A stretch of 64,000 bases of DNA from an uncultured Lachnospiraceae bacterium. GTDB taxonomy: Bacteria > Bacillota > Clostridia > Lachnospirales > Lachnospiraceae. The stretch's first letter is position 1. The number at the start of each line of letters is the position of its first letter. Shown one piece after another: positions 8,600 to 16,929 of the stretch. The translations under genes were made by a program, and so were the position numbers. The notes beneath the pieces were generated by a model that worked only from the letters and a program-made list of their open reading frames with translations, ran no database searches and had not been told where the DNA came from. The DNA lies in NCBI GenBank assembly GCA_910578795.1, contig CAJTSD010000005.1, forward strand, positions 1 to 64,000, given 5' to 3'.

Positions 8600-8919
8600 A
8601 AGTATCCTGCAAGCGCTTTTTCAAAATTTCCGCAAAGAAAGGCAGCCTGCGTTTTAGGAAGCCAGTCATGGATTTTTCCGTGTTGGCAGAAAGTTGTACC
8701 AATGGTTTTTCGGAAATGGTATGCCAGACGGCAACAGCGGTTACAACATTTCTTTTTAACCTCATTATGATGAAGCTGCTTGGTGAAAACGCAGCTGCGG
8801 CAATCACAATCATGATTTATATGCAGTTTTTCCTGAGTGCCTTTTACATCGGTTTTTCGATGGGAGTAGCCGATGTTATCAGCTGTAACTATGGGAAGCT
8901 GTCGGCGGTTTTGAAATAA
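8600..8919 (+). pseudogene. MATE family efflux transporter, internal fragment
   Basis: The frame around 8640-8915 encodes LAESCTNGFSEMV, then AVTTFLFNLIMMKLLGE, then YIGFSMGVADVISCNYG. In MATE multidrug/Na+ antiporters this run forms the start of the second half of the 12-helix protein. Everything before and after it is missing: about 100 of roughly 450 residues remain, the upstream part of the frame is unrelated, and the frame stops right after the NYG motif. It is therefore a remnant with no expected transport function. The whole interval 8511-9050 contains nothing else that I can support. Confidence 0.75.
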
Positions 8920-9050
8920 CAATCAAAGCCGCCGTTTAAGATTTTGGAAATCGTAATAACGGTTATACGAGTGCTCAAGGAAACAGCACTGATATTGGTG
9001 CAGATAATGGGACGGGACGATGTTTCAGGGAATTAGATAGAAGAATAGGT

Positions 9051-9070
9051 ATTTAAAAATATTTTTAAAT
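9051..9070. promoter_or_regulatory. Perfect 20-bp palindrome, probable operator of the sdpR-like gene
   Basis: ATTTAAAAATATTTTTAAAT is its own reverse complement over all 20 bases and ends 6 bases before the -35 box of the promoter for the ArsR-type regulator at 9140. ArsR/SdpR regulators bind such AT-rich palindromes and repress their own operon. A related half (ATTTAAAGAT) lies between the -10 box and the start codon. Confidence 0.6.
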
Positions 9071-9075
9071 AGTTG

Positions 9076-9104
9076 TTGATTGTCTCATACAGATTTCGTA
9101 TAAT
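9076..9104 (+). promoter_or_regulatory. Promoter of the sdpR-sdpI pair
   Basis: TTGATT (9076-9081), 17-base spacer, TATAAT (9099-9104), 36 bases before the regulator's start codon. Confidence 0.7.
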
Positions 9105-9139
9105 CTATTTAAAGATTTATTGAAATAGGGGGCGGTATA

Positions 9140-9409
9140 TTGGCGGTCAATGAAATCCTTGCAGCATTGGCAGATGAAAACCGAAGGAAAATTCTGCAGA
9201 AATTAAAGGAGGGAAAAATCAGTTCTGGTGATTTGGCAAATGCTTTAAGCATGACGCCGCAGGCGCTGTCATATCACTTATCAAAATTAAAGAAGGCGGA
9301 TTTGATTTATGAAACAAAATATAAGAATTTTATTTATTATGAATTGAATTTGTCTGTACTTGATGAAACGATTCTGTGGATTAGCGAGTTACGAGGAGGT
9401 CAGAAATGA
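9140..9409 (+). CDS. sdpR: ArsR-family autorepressor, SdpR-like
   Basis: An 89-residue winged-helix DNA-binding protein. Opening motif ILAALADENRRKILQKLKEG and recognition helix region MTPQALSYHLSKLKKADLI are typical of ArsR-type repressors of the SdpR branch; no metal-binding cysteines are present, in keeping with that branch. The start is a TTG at 9140 with AGGGGGCGG just upstream; no ATG fits the frame. The stop overlaps the start of the next gene by four bases (ATGA at 9406-9409), so the two are translationally coupled. By analogy with Bacillus SdpR, it would repress its own operon and be relieved when the membrane partner captures it. That mechanism is inferred. Confidence 0.85.
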   Translation: MAVNEILAALADENRRKILQKLKEGKISSGDLANALSMTPQALSYHLSKLKKADLIYETKYKNFIYYELNLSVLDETILWISELRGGQK

Positions 9410-10065
9410 AAACAAAGAAAACGGTGTATTATATTTTGATGTATCTTCCGTTAGCGGCTGCCTTACTTGCATTGCCGCAGCTTCCTGAAAAAATTCCTGC
9501 ACATTATGGGTTTGATAATCAGGTTGATCGTTGGGGAAGCAAATATGAGGCTTTGCTGTTTCCGGTAATCAGTCTTTTAATGGGCTATTTTCTGCTTGGA
9601 ATGGCAAAACTGGCGGCGAAAAAGGAAAGACATGGGGAAAACAATAAAAAGGTTACAATGATTATGGGGATTTTCGTGCTGATTTTGTTTAATGCTTTGA
9701 ATGCTTATTTCCTTTACACAAGCTTGAACAAGGTTGAAGATTTATCGTCTGTTTCCTTGGATCTTTATCAGCTTGTTTTTGGCATTATGGGGGTGTTAAT
9801 GATTGTTACGGGAAATGTCATGCCTAAGTTAAGAAGGAATGCCATGATTGGATTGAGGACGCGTTGGAGCATGAAAAATGACGCGACGTGGAAGAAAAGT
9901 CAGTTTATAGGCGGGATTTCCTTTATTGTTGGGGGCGTGATGATAATAGGCATTTGTATTGCTGTGAAAGGGATTTTTTGCCTTGTGTCTGTTTTAGGAG
10001 TGTGGGGGATTATGATTGTGGTTGATGTTGTTTTCACATATAGGGTTGCTAAAAGGAACGGGTAG
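9406..10065 (+). CDS. sdpI: SdpI-like / DUF1648 membrane protein
   Basis: A 219-residue integral membrane protein with about six helices. The N-terminal segment LPEKIPAHYGFDNQVDRWGS is the DUF1648 signature, and the C-terminal part contains RRNAMIGLRTRWSMKNDATW, the SdpI signature. In Bacillus, SdpI gives immunity to the SdpC toxin and also senses it, sequestering SdpR at the membrane. Here no sdpC or sdpAB gene is nearby, so this orphan pair may sense a toxin made by competitors or a different membrane stress. It overlaps the repressor gene by 4 bases. Confidence 0.85.
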   Translation: MKTKKTVYYILMYLPLAAALLALPQLPEKIPAHYGFDNQVDRWGSKYEALLFPVISLLMGYFLLGMAKLAAKKERHGENNKKVTMIMGIFVLILFNALNAYFLYTSLNKVEDLSSVSLDLYQLVFGIMGVLMIVTGNVMPKLRRNAMIGLRTRWSMKNDATWKKSQFIGGISFIVGGVMIIGICIAVKGIFCLVSVLGVWGIMIVVDVVFTYRVAKRNG

Positions 10066-10318
10066 GTTGATGTTGGTTTTTCGGACACATACAAGCTGAC
10101 AGGATAGGACGGAGTGTCGAAAATTGATTGTTTCTCGGAAGCTTTCGTCAGTTGCTGTGAACGGAGAGTAGGAAGAACCGCGCAGAGAGAACGGGCAGGA
10201 CAGATGATGATTGCAAAGAATAGGCAAAGTTCTGCCCTTATGAGTATTTTTTAAGAGCAGATTTCAATTATACAACAATCAAAAGGCGGTTATTCTGAAA
10301 AATAATGTACCCAGATAT

Positions 10319-10437
10319 TTGGTCATTGATTTCAGTAAAGCGGAAGAAGAAAAAGTTGCCGGTAATGAAAATGTATTTACAATATCTGAACGGTTAATAA
10401 ACAGAATGCGGAAGCATATGAGGTTCTTGCAAAATGA
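10319..10437 (+). pseudogene. Frameshifted small antitoxin, Fic/Doc-associated
   Basis: The frame from 10319 (TTG) reads to ISERLINR, then runs out of phase; the expected continuation NAEAYEVLAK followed by TGA lies in another frame at 10405-10437. A missing base near 10404 would explain this. The joined end (ISERLINR + NAEAYEVLAK) resembles the short antitoxins that precede death-on-curing (Fic/Doc) toxins in Clostridia, and its TGA overlaps the toxin-like ATG at 10434. The part upstream of 10319 (10066-10318) has no gene I can support. Confidence 0.4.
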
Positions 10438-10520
10438 TTGTTTTAAGCAAAGAGCAGGTGATAAAACTTCATGCAAGTGTGATTCTTGCTTATTTTATTA
10501 CAACGTACAGAGAAGAATGA
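10434..10520 (+). pseudogene. Fic/Doc (death-on-curing) toxin, N-terminal remnant
   Basis: The 28-codon frame opens MIVLSKEQVIKLHASVI, which matches the N-terminus of Doc-type Fic toxins, then turns into unrelated sequence and stops at 10518-10520. The catalytic HPFxxGN loop is absent, so this is a non-functional remnant. It overlaps the antitoxin remnant in the ATGA arrangement usual for such pairs. Confidence 0.4.
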
Positions 10521-10540
10521 GGAAAGTATTGGTAATTTAA

Positions 10541-10897
10541 ATGAATTATTACGTATCTTTGAAGAAACATTTTGGGTTCTTAAAAGGAGTCATTAGTACT
10601 TTCGTTTTGAAAGAAGAATTTGAAAAGCAGCTTGAGTATCCTGTTACAACCGGATACATAGAATTTGTAGCAGTACGGAAAAAATACCGCAGACAAGGTA
10701 TTGCTGCAACTATGCTTCAAGAAAGTATGCTGCTGACAAATTATCAAGATTTTGTGCTTGATGTTACGGATATCAATGATAATGCTATTCAATGCTATAT
10801 GCGTATCGGGTTTGAGGAATTTAAGCGTATTTTGGAAAAACACGGTAAACAAAAAGGGTTTAATGAGAGGATTTTTATGCGGTATTGTCGCAGATGA
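10541..10897 (+). pseudogene. GNAT acetyltransferase, C-terminal part only
   Basis: This 118-residue frame carries the acetyl-CoA-binding core of the GNAT fold (GYIEFVAVRKKYRRQGIAATM, split here as GYIEFVAV then RRQGIA) and the closing strand region (VLDVTDINDNAIQCYMRIGF). A complete member of this group would have about 70 to 100 further residues before it. A stop codon directly precedes the ATG, and the upstream DNA belongs to the Fic remnant, so the head appears to be lost. It might still be translated as a shortened protein, but activity is doubtful. Confidence 0.65.
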
Positions 10898-10962
10898 AAG
10901 CAATTAGCAACGTAATATCAAAATAACATAGCGTCCATAGGACGCATGGATAAAGACGCATG

Positions 10963-10997
10963 GAATGGCAAATGATGATTAACCTTGCGTCTTTTTT
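10963..10997 (+). terminator. Terminator after the truncated acetyltransferase
   Basis: AAGACGCA (10963-10970) and TGCGTCTT (10986-10993) with a run of T to 10997. A second small hairpin, GCGTCC/GGACGC, precedes it at about 10931-10946. Confidence 0.6.
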
Positions 10998-11097
10998 GCG
11001 TTCAAAAGAAATGGGCAGGAAAATGAAAATATCAATGAAGATGATGCAAGTTTGTGCAATTGGGGGATTATAATACAATCGGAAAGAGGTGGGGAAC

Positions 11098-11610
11098 GTG
11101 AAGCGTATTATATATGTAAAAGGAATACTGCTTGTTTTTGCGACGGTTTTCCTGTATATGGGCATAACGGTTTCCTGTAAAGGCGAAATGGAAGACTTAC
11201 CGCAAACGTTTGAAGAAGAGACAAGTATTATAGCGACAGAAGTTCCGAGTGCCTACGAGGCAGAATTGTATGTTGAGCAGGAAATTTCGGAATTAGCCGA
11301 GTATGAAGATTATATTTGTGAAAAAAGCAAGGGACAGGCTTATTTAGAAGTGTGGTGTAATCGGACGGAGCCGATAGCGTTATACGACAATAACCAAACG
11401 TTTTTCGGATATTATTATCCGGTATTTGCAGATGAAAAATGGAAAGACCACACTATCACTTGGGACAGCTTTTATGTGCGTGAGGATTTTCGGGAGATAT
11501 TATGGTGCGATGTTGTGGAACGGGGGTTTTATTCGTTGGAAGAATGGAGGGGGTCTTCGCGGTATCGGAATAGAATGGAACGAATCGGAAGGGGGAAGGT
11601 TGAAAATTGA
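11098..11610 (+). CDS. Hypothetical exported protein
   Basis: About 170 residues with a hydrophobic N-terminal export segment (GILLVFATVFLYMGITVSC); the Cys could be a weak lipobox (T-V-S-C), so it may be a lipoprotein. The rest is acidic near the start (EEE, multiple Glu) and contains a compact domain with several Trp and Tyr (WDSFYVREDF, WCDVVERGFYSLEEW). I set the start at GTG 11098 because GAGGTGGGG lies just before it; an earlier GTG at 11089 is also possible. I do not recognise the family. It is the first of a series of secreted proteins reaching to 21.8 kb. Confidence 0.6.
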   Translation: MKRIIYVKGILLVFATVFLYMGITVSCKGEMEDLPQTFEEETSIIATEVPSAYEAELYVEQEISELAEYEDYICEKSKGQAYLEVWCNRTEPIALYDNNQTFFGYYYPVFADEKWKDHTITWDSFYVREDFREILWCDVVERGFYSLEEWRGSSRYRNRMERIGRGKVEN

Positions 11611-11695
11611 AATTTTCAACCTGAAAGTTTTGTGCTACGCAAAAACTTAAGCCATTAGCTACTCCTAAAAAACAGTCGTAGCATGGAGGCTAAAA

Positions 11696-12079
11696 ATGAA
11701 AACAAATAAAATAGGGCTATTATTTTTATGTTTTGTGGCTGCGATTGTTTTGGCGGTTATGGTAAAAGACCATGATAAAAACACCGCGGTATCCGAATAT
11801 GACCACGAAAACCCTTATTTTTACACCGCGGAACAAACGAATACGTCAGAAGATATAACCATATCAGAAAATAGAAATGTGTCAGAAACAGAATCTGCGC
11901 AGGTACAGGAAACGGAAGAAAAACCGGACTGGATCAATGCCATTATCCAACAAAACAATGCCCGTATAGCGGATCATCTCTACAATTTTCCGGCGGAGCA
12001 AAAATGGATTGACATCGGTCTGTTTGACTTTACGAATGACGGCAAGGAGGATACTGTGAAAAATAAATTTTTCACATAA
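11696..12079 (+). CDS. Hypothetical membrane-anchored protein, probably truncated
   Basis: A 127-residue frame: one N-terminal membrane segment (IGLLFLCFVAAIVLAVMV), a Ser/Thr/Glu-rich linker (about 30-75), then the beginning of a domain ending WIDIGLFDFTNDGKEDTV. The last words look like the opening of an FG-GAP/VCBS-like or secreted FxDxTxDGxxD calcium-loop domain that normally continues; the same idea (FYALKDLTGDGFPEM) is seen in the lipoprotein at 19667-20545. Here the frame stops inside a hairpin-rich intergenic element (12056-12142), so the gene looks cut short by insertion or deletion. Confidence 0.5.
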   Translation: MKTNKIGLLFLCFVAAIVLAVMVKDHDKNTAVSEYDHENPYFYTAEQTNTSEDITISENRNVSETESAQVQETEEKPDWINAIIQQNNARIADHLYNFPAEQKWIDIGLFDFTNDGKEDTVKNKFFT

Positions 12080-12142
12080 CAAACGAAGTTTGTATTGCAA
12101 ATATTGTGCTTACGTTGCATACATCAAAAAGCTAACGCTTTT
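12056..12142. repeat. Hairpin-rich intergenic element
   Basis: Three consecutive small stems: GTGAAAAA/TTTTTCAC (12056-12075), ACAAAC-gaa-GTTTGT (12079-12093) and AAAAGC/GCTTTT (12127-12142). The gaa-loop style resembles the larger structured elements at 39.1, 41.9 and 48.5 kb. It interrupts the end of the preceding gene. Confidence 0.45.
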
Positions 12143-12186
12143 CGCTGTCAAGAATTTGCAGACTTTGGCAAGAATGGGGGATTTGT

Positions 12187-13608
12187 ATGGAGATGAAAAA
12201 GAGAAAAACAGTTTTAACAGGTCTGCTGCTTGGAATGGCGATTTGTCTTTCAGGCTGTATGGAAACCGAGCGGAACTCGGAGGAGCGTTCAACAACGACT
12301 GCGGTAAAAAAGAACACCGACAATCAGACGGACAGGCTGTATACGCTGCTCAATCAGGATTTGCTGGGAAAGGCGTTTTTGTGGGAAATCGGAGAGGACT
12401 TGATTGTGGACGAGGCTTGCGGTTTTGCCAAGGAAGTGAGAGGGGAATTTGCCCCGACAAAGCAGGAGCCCGAGATGGTTCCGCAGGCACTGGTAACCAC
12501 GCTTGAGAACGCATTTTACGATACGGACATGAATCAATGGGAGGAAGACAGTGTTTACGAGCAGACCATCAACGCAATGGGCGCGGACGAATTTATCCTT
12601 GACTTGGAGGAGTTGTATGTCCATTTTCCCAAAATTGTGGATTACAGGGACCAGCTTCAGTGGAAAGATGAGGCGTTTGCGCTGATTTGTCAGTTTTATG
12701 AAGGGATTCCGCGCGACTGCCGCAACTGCTTTTGCATTCCCGCAGCCGACGGAACGGACTATTATGTTTTTGCGGCATGGGAGGGGGGAAGCAACGGCGC
12801 TTTGCGCGTATGTCTGACGCAGCGCACAGGGGACAGCTTTGTGCTTATCAATGAATTTGAAACGCCGAATGACGGGGGCGGAAGAGTTATTCAATATGAG
12901 GACGAATTTTACTACATCTTTCGCCAGTGCAATTACAATTTAAAGGTGTATGACGCGCTGAAAATCCACAGGCTGAAAGACAATCCCGAAGAGGAGACCG
13001 TGGTGATTCGTTTCCTGCCAACGGAATATGTTTGGAAGCCGTCCGATTCTGCCGCGCCCTATTTGGCGGATACGGGGGACGGGGATGCGATAGACGCCTA
13101 TATTGCGCAGATAAAGGACGAAATTACGTCGGAGCAGTACCTTGACAGGGGAACATCCCGTGACGGGGCGCGGGTTTATTATGGCGATGAGGAGGAAACG
13201 GCGGATTTTTTGTTGGATGCATATAAAACAGTTTATCAGGAGGATTTGGCAAACTGCGGCACGCCTGTTTATCTGTGGAAAACCATGTTCATACCGTCAA
13301 GCAGCCACGCGCAGGAATATCTTCGGATAAGGTTTTTCTTATTTGACAGGGAAGAGAATGCGGAACGCGAACTTGACCAGTTAAGTCAATATGATATGAC
13401 GGGCGGAATCCGTTTGTTTCAAATGTGGTTTCGGGAAATCGGCGGGAAGGTGTATACTTTTCGCATGTATCATGTTTCCGACTACAATTATCTGCTGAAT
13501 GTGATGCTGCTGGAGCAGGACAGGGCGACGCAGGTGAGGGCGTATCTCTTGTCGCCGCGGTGGGAGTTTGTTGTGACGGAAGGGGAGGTGTTTACGACAA
13601 ATGGGTAG
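12187..13608 (+). CDS. Lipoprotein of unknown function, 473 aa
   Basis: The N-terminus has a clean lipoprotein signal: KKRK, then VLTGLLLGMAICLSGC with the lipobox L-S-G-C, so it should be anchored on the outer face of the membrane. The body is acidic and rich in aromatic residues, with no motif I can name; long stretches (FCIPAADGTDYYVFAAWEGG, GGRVIQYEDEFYYIFRQCNY) look like beta-rich repeats as in propeller or sensor proteins. The next gene starts inside its last codons (8-base overlap at 13601-13608), so the two form an operon and probably act together. Start: ATG 12187 after GGGGGA; ATG 12193 is an alternative. Confidence 0.75.
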   Translation: MEMKKRKTVLTGLLLGMAICLSGCMETERNSEERSTTTAVKKNTDNQTDRLYTLLNQDLLGKAFLWEIGEDLIVDEACGFAKEVRGEFAPTKQEPEMVPQALVTTLENAFYDTDMNQWEEDSVYEQTINAMGADEFILDLEELYVHFPKIVDYRDQLQWKDEAFALICQFYEGIPRDCRNCFCIPAADGTDYYVFAAWEGGSNGALRVCLTQRTGDSFVLINEFETPNDGGGRVIQYEDEFYYIFRQCNYNLKVYDALKIHRLKDNPEEETVVIRFLPTEYVWKPSDSAAPYLADTGDGDAIDAYIAQIKDEITSEQYLDRGTSRDGARVYYGDEEETADFLLDAYKTVYQEDLANCGTPVYLWKTMFIPSSSHAQEYLRIRFFLFDREENAERELDQLSQYDMTGGIRLFQMWFREIGGKVYTFRMYHVSDYNYLLNVMLLEQDRATQVRAYLLSPRWEFVVTEGEVFTTNG

Positions 13609-15514
13609 GCGTGGATTGAAACCGAAGCGGGTTCGAAAGGATTGGAAGCGGACGGGGATTGCGGTTGGGTTTGTATGCAGTATTCTATTATGCGCTGCAA
13701 TATCGGCGTGCAATAGGGAGGAAGCGGTTTCAACTTCAACGCAAACAGAAACAGAAACGGCGGCGATCATGGTGTCAGAAACGCAGACGCAAATCCAAAT
13801 GCAAGAACAGACACAAATCCAAATGGAAACGGCTGTGGAAGAAGAGTCAAAGGAAGAGCAATCCCTTGAGGAAAGCTTTTATGAGTATACGGCAAGGCTG
13901 CAGGAAATTCCGCAGATGAACTATCGCAATTCCGGCGCCATAGACTGGTATTCGAACAATTACATCTGCCATGAGGACACGCTGATACTGAAATCAAAAA
14001 TTTATAAAAAAGAAGGAAGCAGATATGTCAGGCAGGCATCAACGCTGAATACCATTTTTAACATTGATGAGGATTTGGGAATGATCACTGCGCAGTATCA
14101 GAATTGGGCGATAACCACGTCCAAAGATGATACGTCCTTTCTTATCTACGATATGGACACGCAGAAAAAATATTGCTATTGCAGTGTAAAAGAGGGGACG
14201 AAGATTGGACCGTTTTGGCATATTTATGACGGGTGTATTTACTATACGGAAGAAACACTGGAGGATGGATTTTATTGCCGACGGCTCAAAAAGTTAAGCC
14301 TTAAAAACGGTAACATTACGGACTTTTACCAGCCTGCGGGCAAGGGGGGCGACAATTATGTCCTTATGGATTTTCGGACGCGCGATGACGGGACATTCAT
14401 GTATGAGCTTTTAAGCAAAACAGACGACGGCAGGGAATACTGGATTGCCCAAGCGGACGAAAACAGAAAATGGAGCGGGAAAAAAATAGGGGAAGTTGGC
14501 AGATGGGAATTTGCGCATCTGTTGGATTTTAATCAATATGGTTTGGTTATTTCAGGATACCCGAACCCAGCTACTGATAGGGAAATCATTGTGATAAGGG
14601 ACAGTGGGGAAACAGAGCTGTTAGAGAAAAGTATAAGTTCATTAGGCGGTGCCCAAAGTATAACAGACGGCGAATATCTGTTCACAGACGACGGATACTT
14701 TTGCAGCGATTTGGCAGAGTTGGATAAGCCGGTGTGGGATACAGATGATGTAGATTCGGAATTTCTGTCGCGGCGTTTAGCGGACGGTGTATTTTTCTAT
14801 GATTATGCAGGTAATCTGTCGGGCTACTATCCGTTGGTGGACAAAGCGCTCTTGGAGCAGGGGTATTATCTGACAGAACTGACCTACTATGAAGGAATGC
14901 TGACGGGTTTTTATGTGCAAAGGGATACGGGGGAATTGTATATCAGTCAGGTTAAGGCTATGGACAGCGGCGCGTGGCGTGAGAGCAACAGCCAAAAATG
15001 GGCGAATGGGCAAAGCCAAAATATCATATCCCAATATGCGGCGGCGACAGGTTATGATTTTGAAACTGCGACAATGGAGTTTGAGCAGAAAATACAGGGG
15101 GTATGGCAGGTGAAGGAGTACGTTGGGTGGGACAAATCGCTAAAAGTCCAATGGGACGGCTACCAAGGCGACCTCTTCCTGTTCTGCGAAAATGCTTGGG
15201 TTGACGACGCGGTGGCATGGTTTCAGCCCGTATACGCCTGCCATACGGCACCAATGAGCGAAATTGCCCAAAACGAATATTTCAACATTCAATGGGTAGA
15301 TGATCGCTATGACAATCGGGACGGGATACTGACAGCCGCCGTCTGTACGGAGCGGAACAAAAAATATGGCAGTCGACGGGAAGGAGAAAATTTTTTGTTT
15401 ATATTGCTTGATGACGTGATTGTGATGGAGCGAAACGGCTCTTACTGGGAGTTGGAGAAGGTGGGGGAGATTACGATGTCAGATGCTTTTGAGAATGTGC
15501 CAGATACGTTATAG
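13601..15514 (+). CDS. Lipoprotein of unknown function, 637 aa
   Basis: Begins with a basic stretch and an export signal ending SILLCAAISAC (lipobox I-S-A-C). A Gln/Thr/Glu-rich low-complexity linker follows (about 45-90, for example TQIQMQEQTQIQMETA). The remaining 540 residues show repeated Trp/Tyr-rich beta units with Asp-Gly turns (YDMDTQKKYCYCSV, FYCRRLKKLSLKNG, LFTDDGYFCSDLAEL), suggesting a beta-propeller-like domain, then a C-terminal domain ending with ERNGSYWELEKVGE. It overlaps the 473-aa lipoprotein gene by 8 bases. I do not recognise the family; a paired extracellular sensor or binding role is only a guess. Confidence 0.75.
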   Translation: MGRRGLKPKRVRKDWKRTGIAVGFVCSILLCAAISACNREEAVSTSTQTETETAAIMVSETQTQIQMQEQTQIQMETAVEEESKEEQSLEESFYEYTARLQEIPQMNYRNSGAIDWYSNNYICHEDTLILKSKIYKKEGSRYVRQASTLNTIFNIDEDLGMITAQYQNWAITTSKDDTSFLIYDMDTQKKYCYCSVKEGTKIGPFWHIYDGCIYYTEETLEDGFYCRRLKKLSLKNGNITDFYQPAGKGGDNYVLMDFRTRDDGTFMYELLSKTDDGREYWIAQADENRKWSGKKIGEVGRWEFAHLLDFNQYGLVISGYPNPATDREIIVIRDSGETELLEKSISSLGGAQSITDGEYLFTDDGYFCSDLAELDKPVWDTDDVDSEFLSRRLADGVFFYDYAGNLSGYYPLVDKALLEQGYYLTELTYYEGMLTGFYVQRDTGELYISQVKAMDSGAWRESNSQKWANGQSQNIISQYAAATGYDFETATMEFEQKIQGVWQVKEYVGWDKSLKVQWDGYQGDLFLFCENAWVDDAVAWFQPVYACHTAPMSEIAQNEYFNIQWVDDRYDNRDGILTAAVCTERNKKYGSRREGENFLFILLDDVIVMERNGSYWELEKVGEITMSDAFENVPDTL

Positions 15515-15562
15515 GTGTTTTTCGTTAAAGGCAGTATTGCTAAACGGCATCGTATGTTTTTA

Positions 15563-15591
15563 TTGTTTCCAATACATTATTATGCTATAAT
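15563..15591 (+). promoter_or_regulatory. Promoter of the toxin-antitoxin pair
   Basis: TTGTTT (15563-15568), 17-base spacer, TATAAT (15586-15591), 26 bases before the antitoxin start. Confidence 0.65.
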
Positions 15592-15617
15592 TGTGCCCAA
15601 GAAAGGAGTGAGATATT

Positions 15618-15905
15618 ATGCCGCTTATTATGCCGATCAAGGATTTACGCAACACAACGGAGATTTCCAACATTGCCCACAGGGAACAGGAGCCGATTTT
15701 TATTACCAAAAACGGATACAGTGACTTGGTTGTAATGAGCAGTGAATTGTATGATAAATTTGCAAGAATAAACCACATTGACCAAGCGATATTTGAGTCT
15801 GAACGGGAAATGGCAGATGGAGCAGAGGCGATTGACGCGGAGATTGTTTTTGCGGAATTGGAGAAAAAATATTTTGGAAAGATACAAGGTAAAAATCAGC
15901 CCTAG
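15618..15905 (+). CDS. Antitoxin, Phd/YefM family
   Basis: A 95-residue protein opening MPLIMPIKDLRNTTEISNIA and continuing EPIFITKNGYSDLVVMS, the DNA-binding and dimerising fold of Phd/YefM antitoxins. The C-terminal half is acidic and helical (MADGAEAIDAEIVFAELEKK), as expected for the disordered toxin-neutralising tail. Strong ribosome site AAAGGAGTGAG precedes the ATG. The toxin start lies inside its 3' end (32-base overlap), which keeps antitoxin production ahead of toxin. Members usually repress their own promoter. Confidence 0.85.
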   Translation: MPLIMPIKDLRNTTEISNIAHREQEPIFITKNGYSDLVVMSSELYDKFARINHIDQAIFESEREMADGAEAIDAEIVFAELEKKYFGKIQGKNQP

Positions 15906-16152
15906 GGCAATGCGGGAGTTAGACAGTATTTATGAATACATTGTAATTGAGAAATTAGATCCCGAAAATGCGAAGAGGCAGGTTGACAGAATTAAAAAAG
16001 CAATCCTGAGTTTAGATACTTTTCCCAAATCCCATCAAGAACGTAACGAAGGCGGATATGCAGGAAAAGGGGACAGGCAGATATTCCGCATTGACGAAAC
16101 GGTTAAAACAGTATATGTGGTAACAATACAGTATCAGGGACGGAGTTTATAA
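15874..16152 (+). CDS. Toxin, RelE/ParE family
   Basis: A 92-residue protein, ERYKVKISPRAMRELDSIYEY at its start (given here as ERYKVKISPRAM then RELDSIYEY) and GDRQIFRIDETVKTVYVVTI near the end, which is the RelE/ParE fold. ParE-like members poison gyrase, RelE-like members cut mRNA on the ribosome; sequence alone does not separate them here, though the helical-hairpin start (PRAMRELDSIYEYI) is more ParE-like. Start is TTG 15874, within the antitoxin gene and preceded by GGAG; no ATG fits without adding unrelated residues. Terminator at 16159-16194. Confidence 0.8.
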   Translation: MERYKVKISPRAMRELDSIYEYIVIEKLDPENAKRQVDRIKKAILSLDTFPKSHQERNEGGYAGKGDRQIFRIDETVKTVYVVTIQYQGRSL

Positions 16153-16158
16153 GATAAG

Positions 16159-16194
16159 CGCCAAATGACGGATTGCAGAGCATTTGGCGTTTTT
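16159..16194 (+). terminator. Terminator of the toxin-antitoxin operon
   Basis: CGCCAAATG (16159-16167) pairs with CATTTGGCG (16181-16189), followed by five T. Confidence 0.8.
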
Positions 16195-16296
16195 GTAATA
16201 AAGGGTATTTTATTCGGCTGGAGATGCGAATAACTGCCGCGTGATATTTGACTGGAATAAAATGATAAAGTTGAGAATTATTTAGTGAGGGACAAA

Positions 16297-16917
16297 ATGA
16301 AACAAATATTCTGCGGACTGCTGATTTTTTTATGTATTATGACACAAGGTTGTGAAAAATCTAACAATCAGGAGACTGCCAATAATAGCATGGAATCTTT
16401 TTCCGAAACAGAACCCGCCCGCACAGAAACGGACGCGCATTGGCATGTGGAGGAAACCGTGGACATTCAGCAGCAAATAGCCGATTACAGAATGCGTTTT
16501 ATTGAACAGTATTCAACAAGCGCATTAGACGCCTCGAATCCGCAGATGAAAATAGAAGCATTTGAGGCGGCGCTTGGCGACAGTGCAGACATGGCAACAG
16601 TAGTGAAATATTCAGATATTAACAATCGTTGCCTGCGTTATCGGGTGGAACTGTACGGAGAAACGATGAATGTGATGGTGAATTATTATTTTTGTGATGA
16701 TTTCACTTGGATTAGCAAGCAGAGCAATTATTACAGCAGTTGGACGGTAACAGCAGGTTGGGACGACGTTTTATACAGTGAACTTACGGAGTGGATTGTC
16801 AGCGAAAATCAGACGTATCTTCTCACCGACAACGGTCAGCCTGTCAAAATCGGAAACGAACAGCTTGCGCAGGAAGTTCCGTTGGTGTCTGAGGTTGCGC
16901 GCTGTTGCGTAAAATAA
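16297..16917 (+). CDS. Hypothetical lipoprotein
   Basis: 206 residues. MKQIFCGLLIFLCIMTQGC is a lipoprotein signal with T-Q-G-C. A Ser/Thr/Glu-rich linker leads to a small domain with the pattern RCLRYRVELYGETMNVMVNY and SNYYSSWTVTAGWDDVLYSE, beta-rich and unidentified. I chose ATG 16297 because GTGAGG sits 6 bases before it; the upstream in-frame GTG at 16285 would overlap that site. It belongs to the series of orphan lipoproteins in 11-22 kb. The next gene (acetyltransferase) follows 12 bases later and is likely co-transcribed. Confidence 0.65.
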   Translation: MKQIFCGLLIFLCIMTQGCEKSNNQETANNSMESFSETEPARTETDAHWHVEETVDIQQQIADYRMRFIEQYSTSALDASNPQMKIEAFEAALGDSADMATVVKYSDINNRCLRYRVELYGETMNVMVNYYFCDDFTWISKQSNYYSSWTVTAGWDDVLYSELTEWIVSENQTYLLTDNGQPVKIGNEQLAQEVPLVSEVARCCVK

Positions 16918-16929
16918 ACAAGGAGCAAA

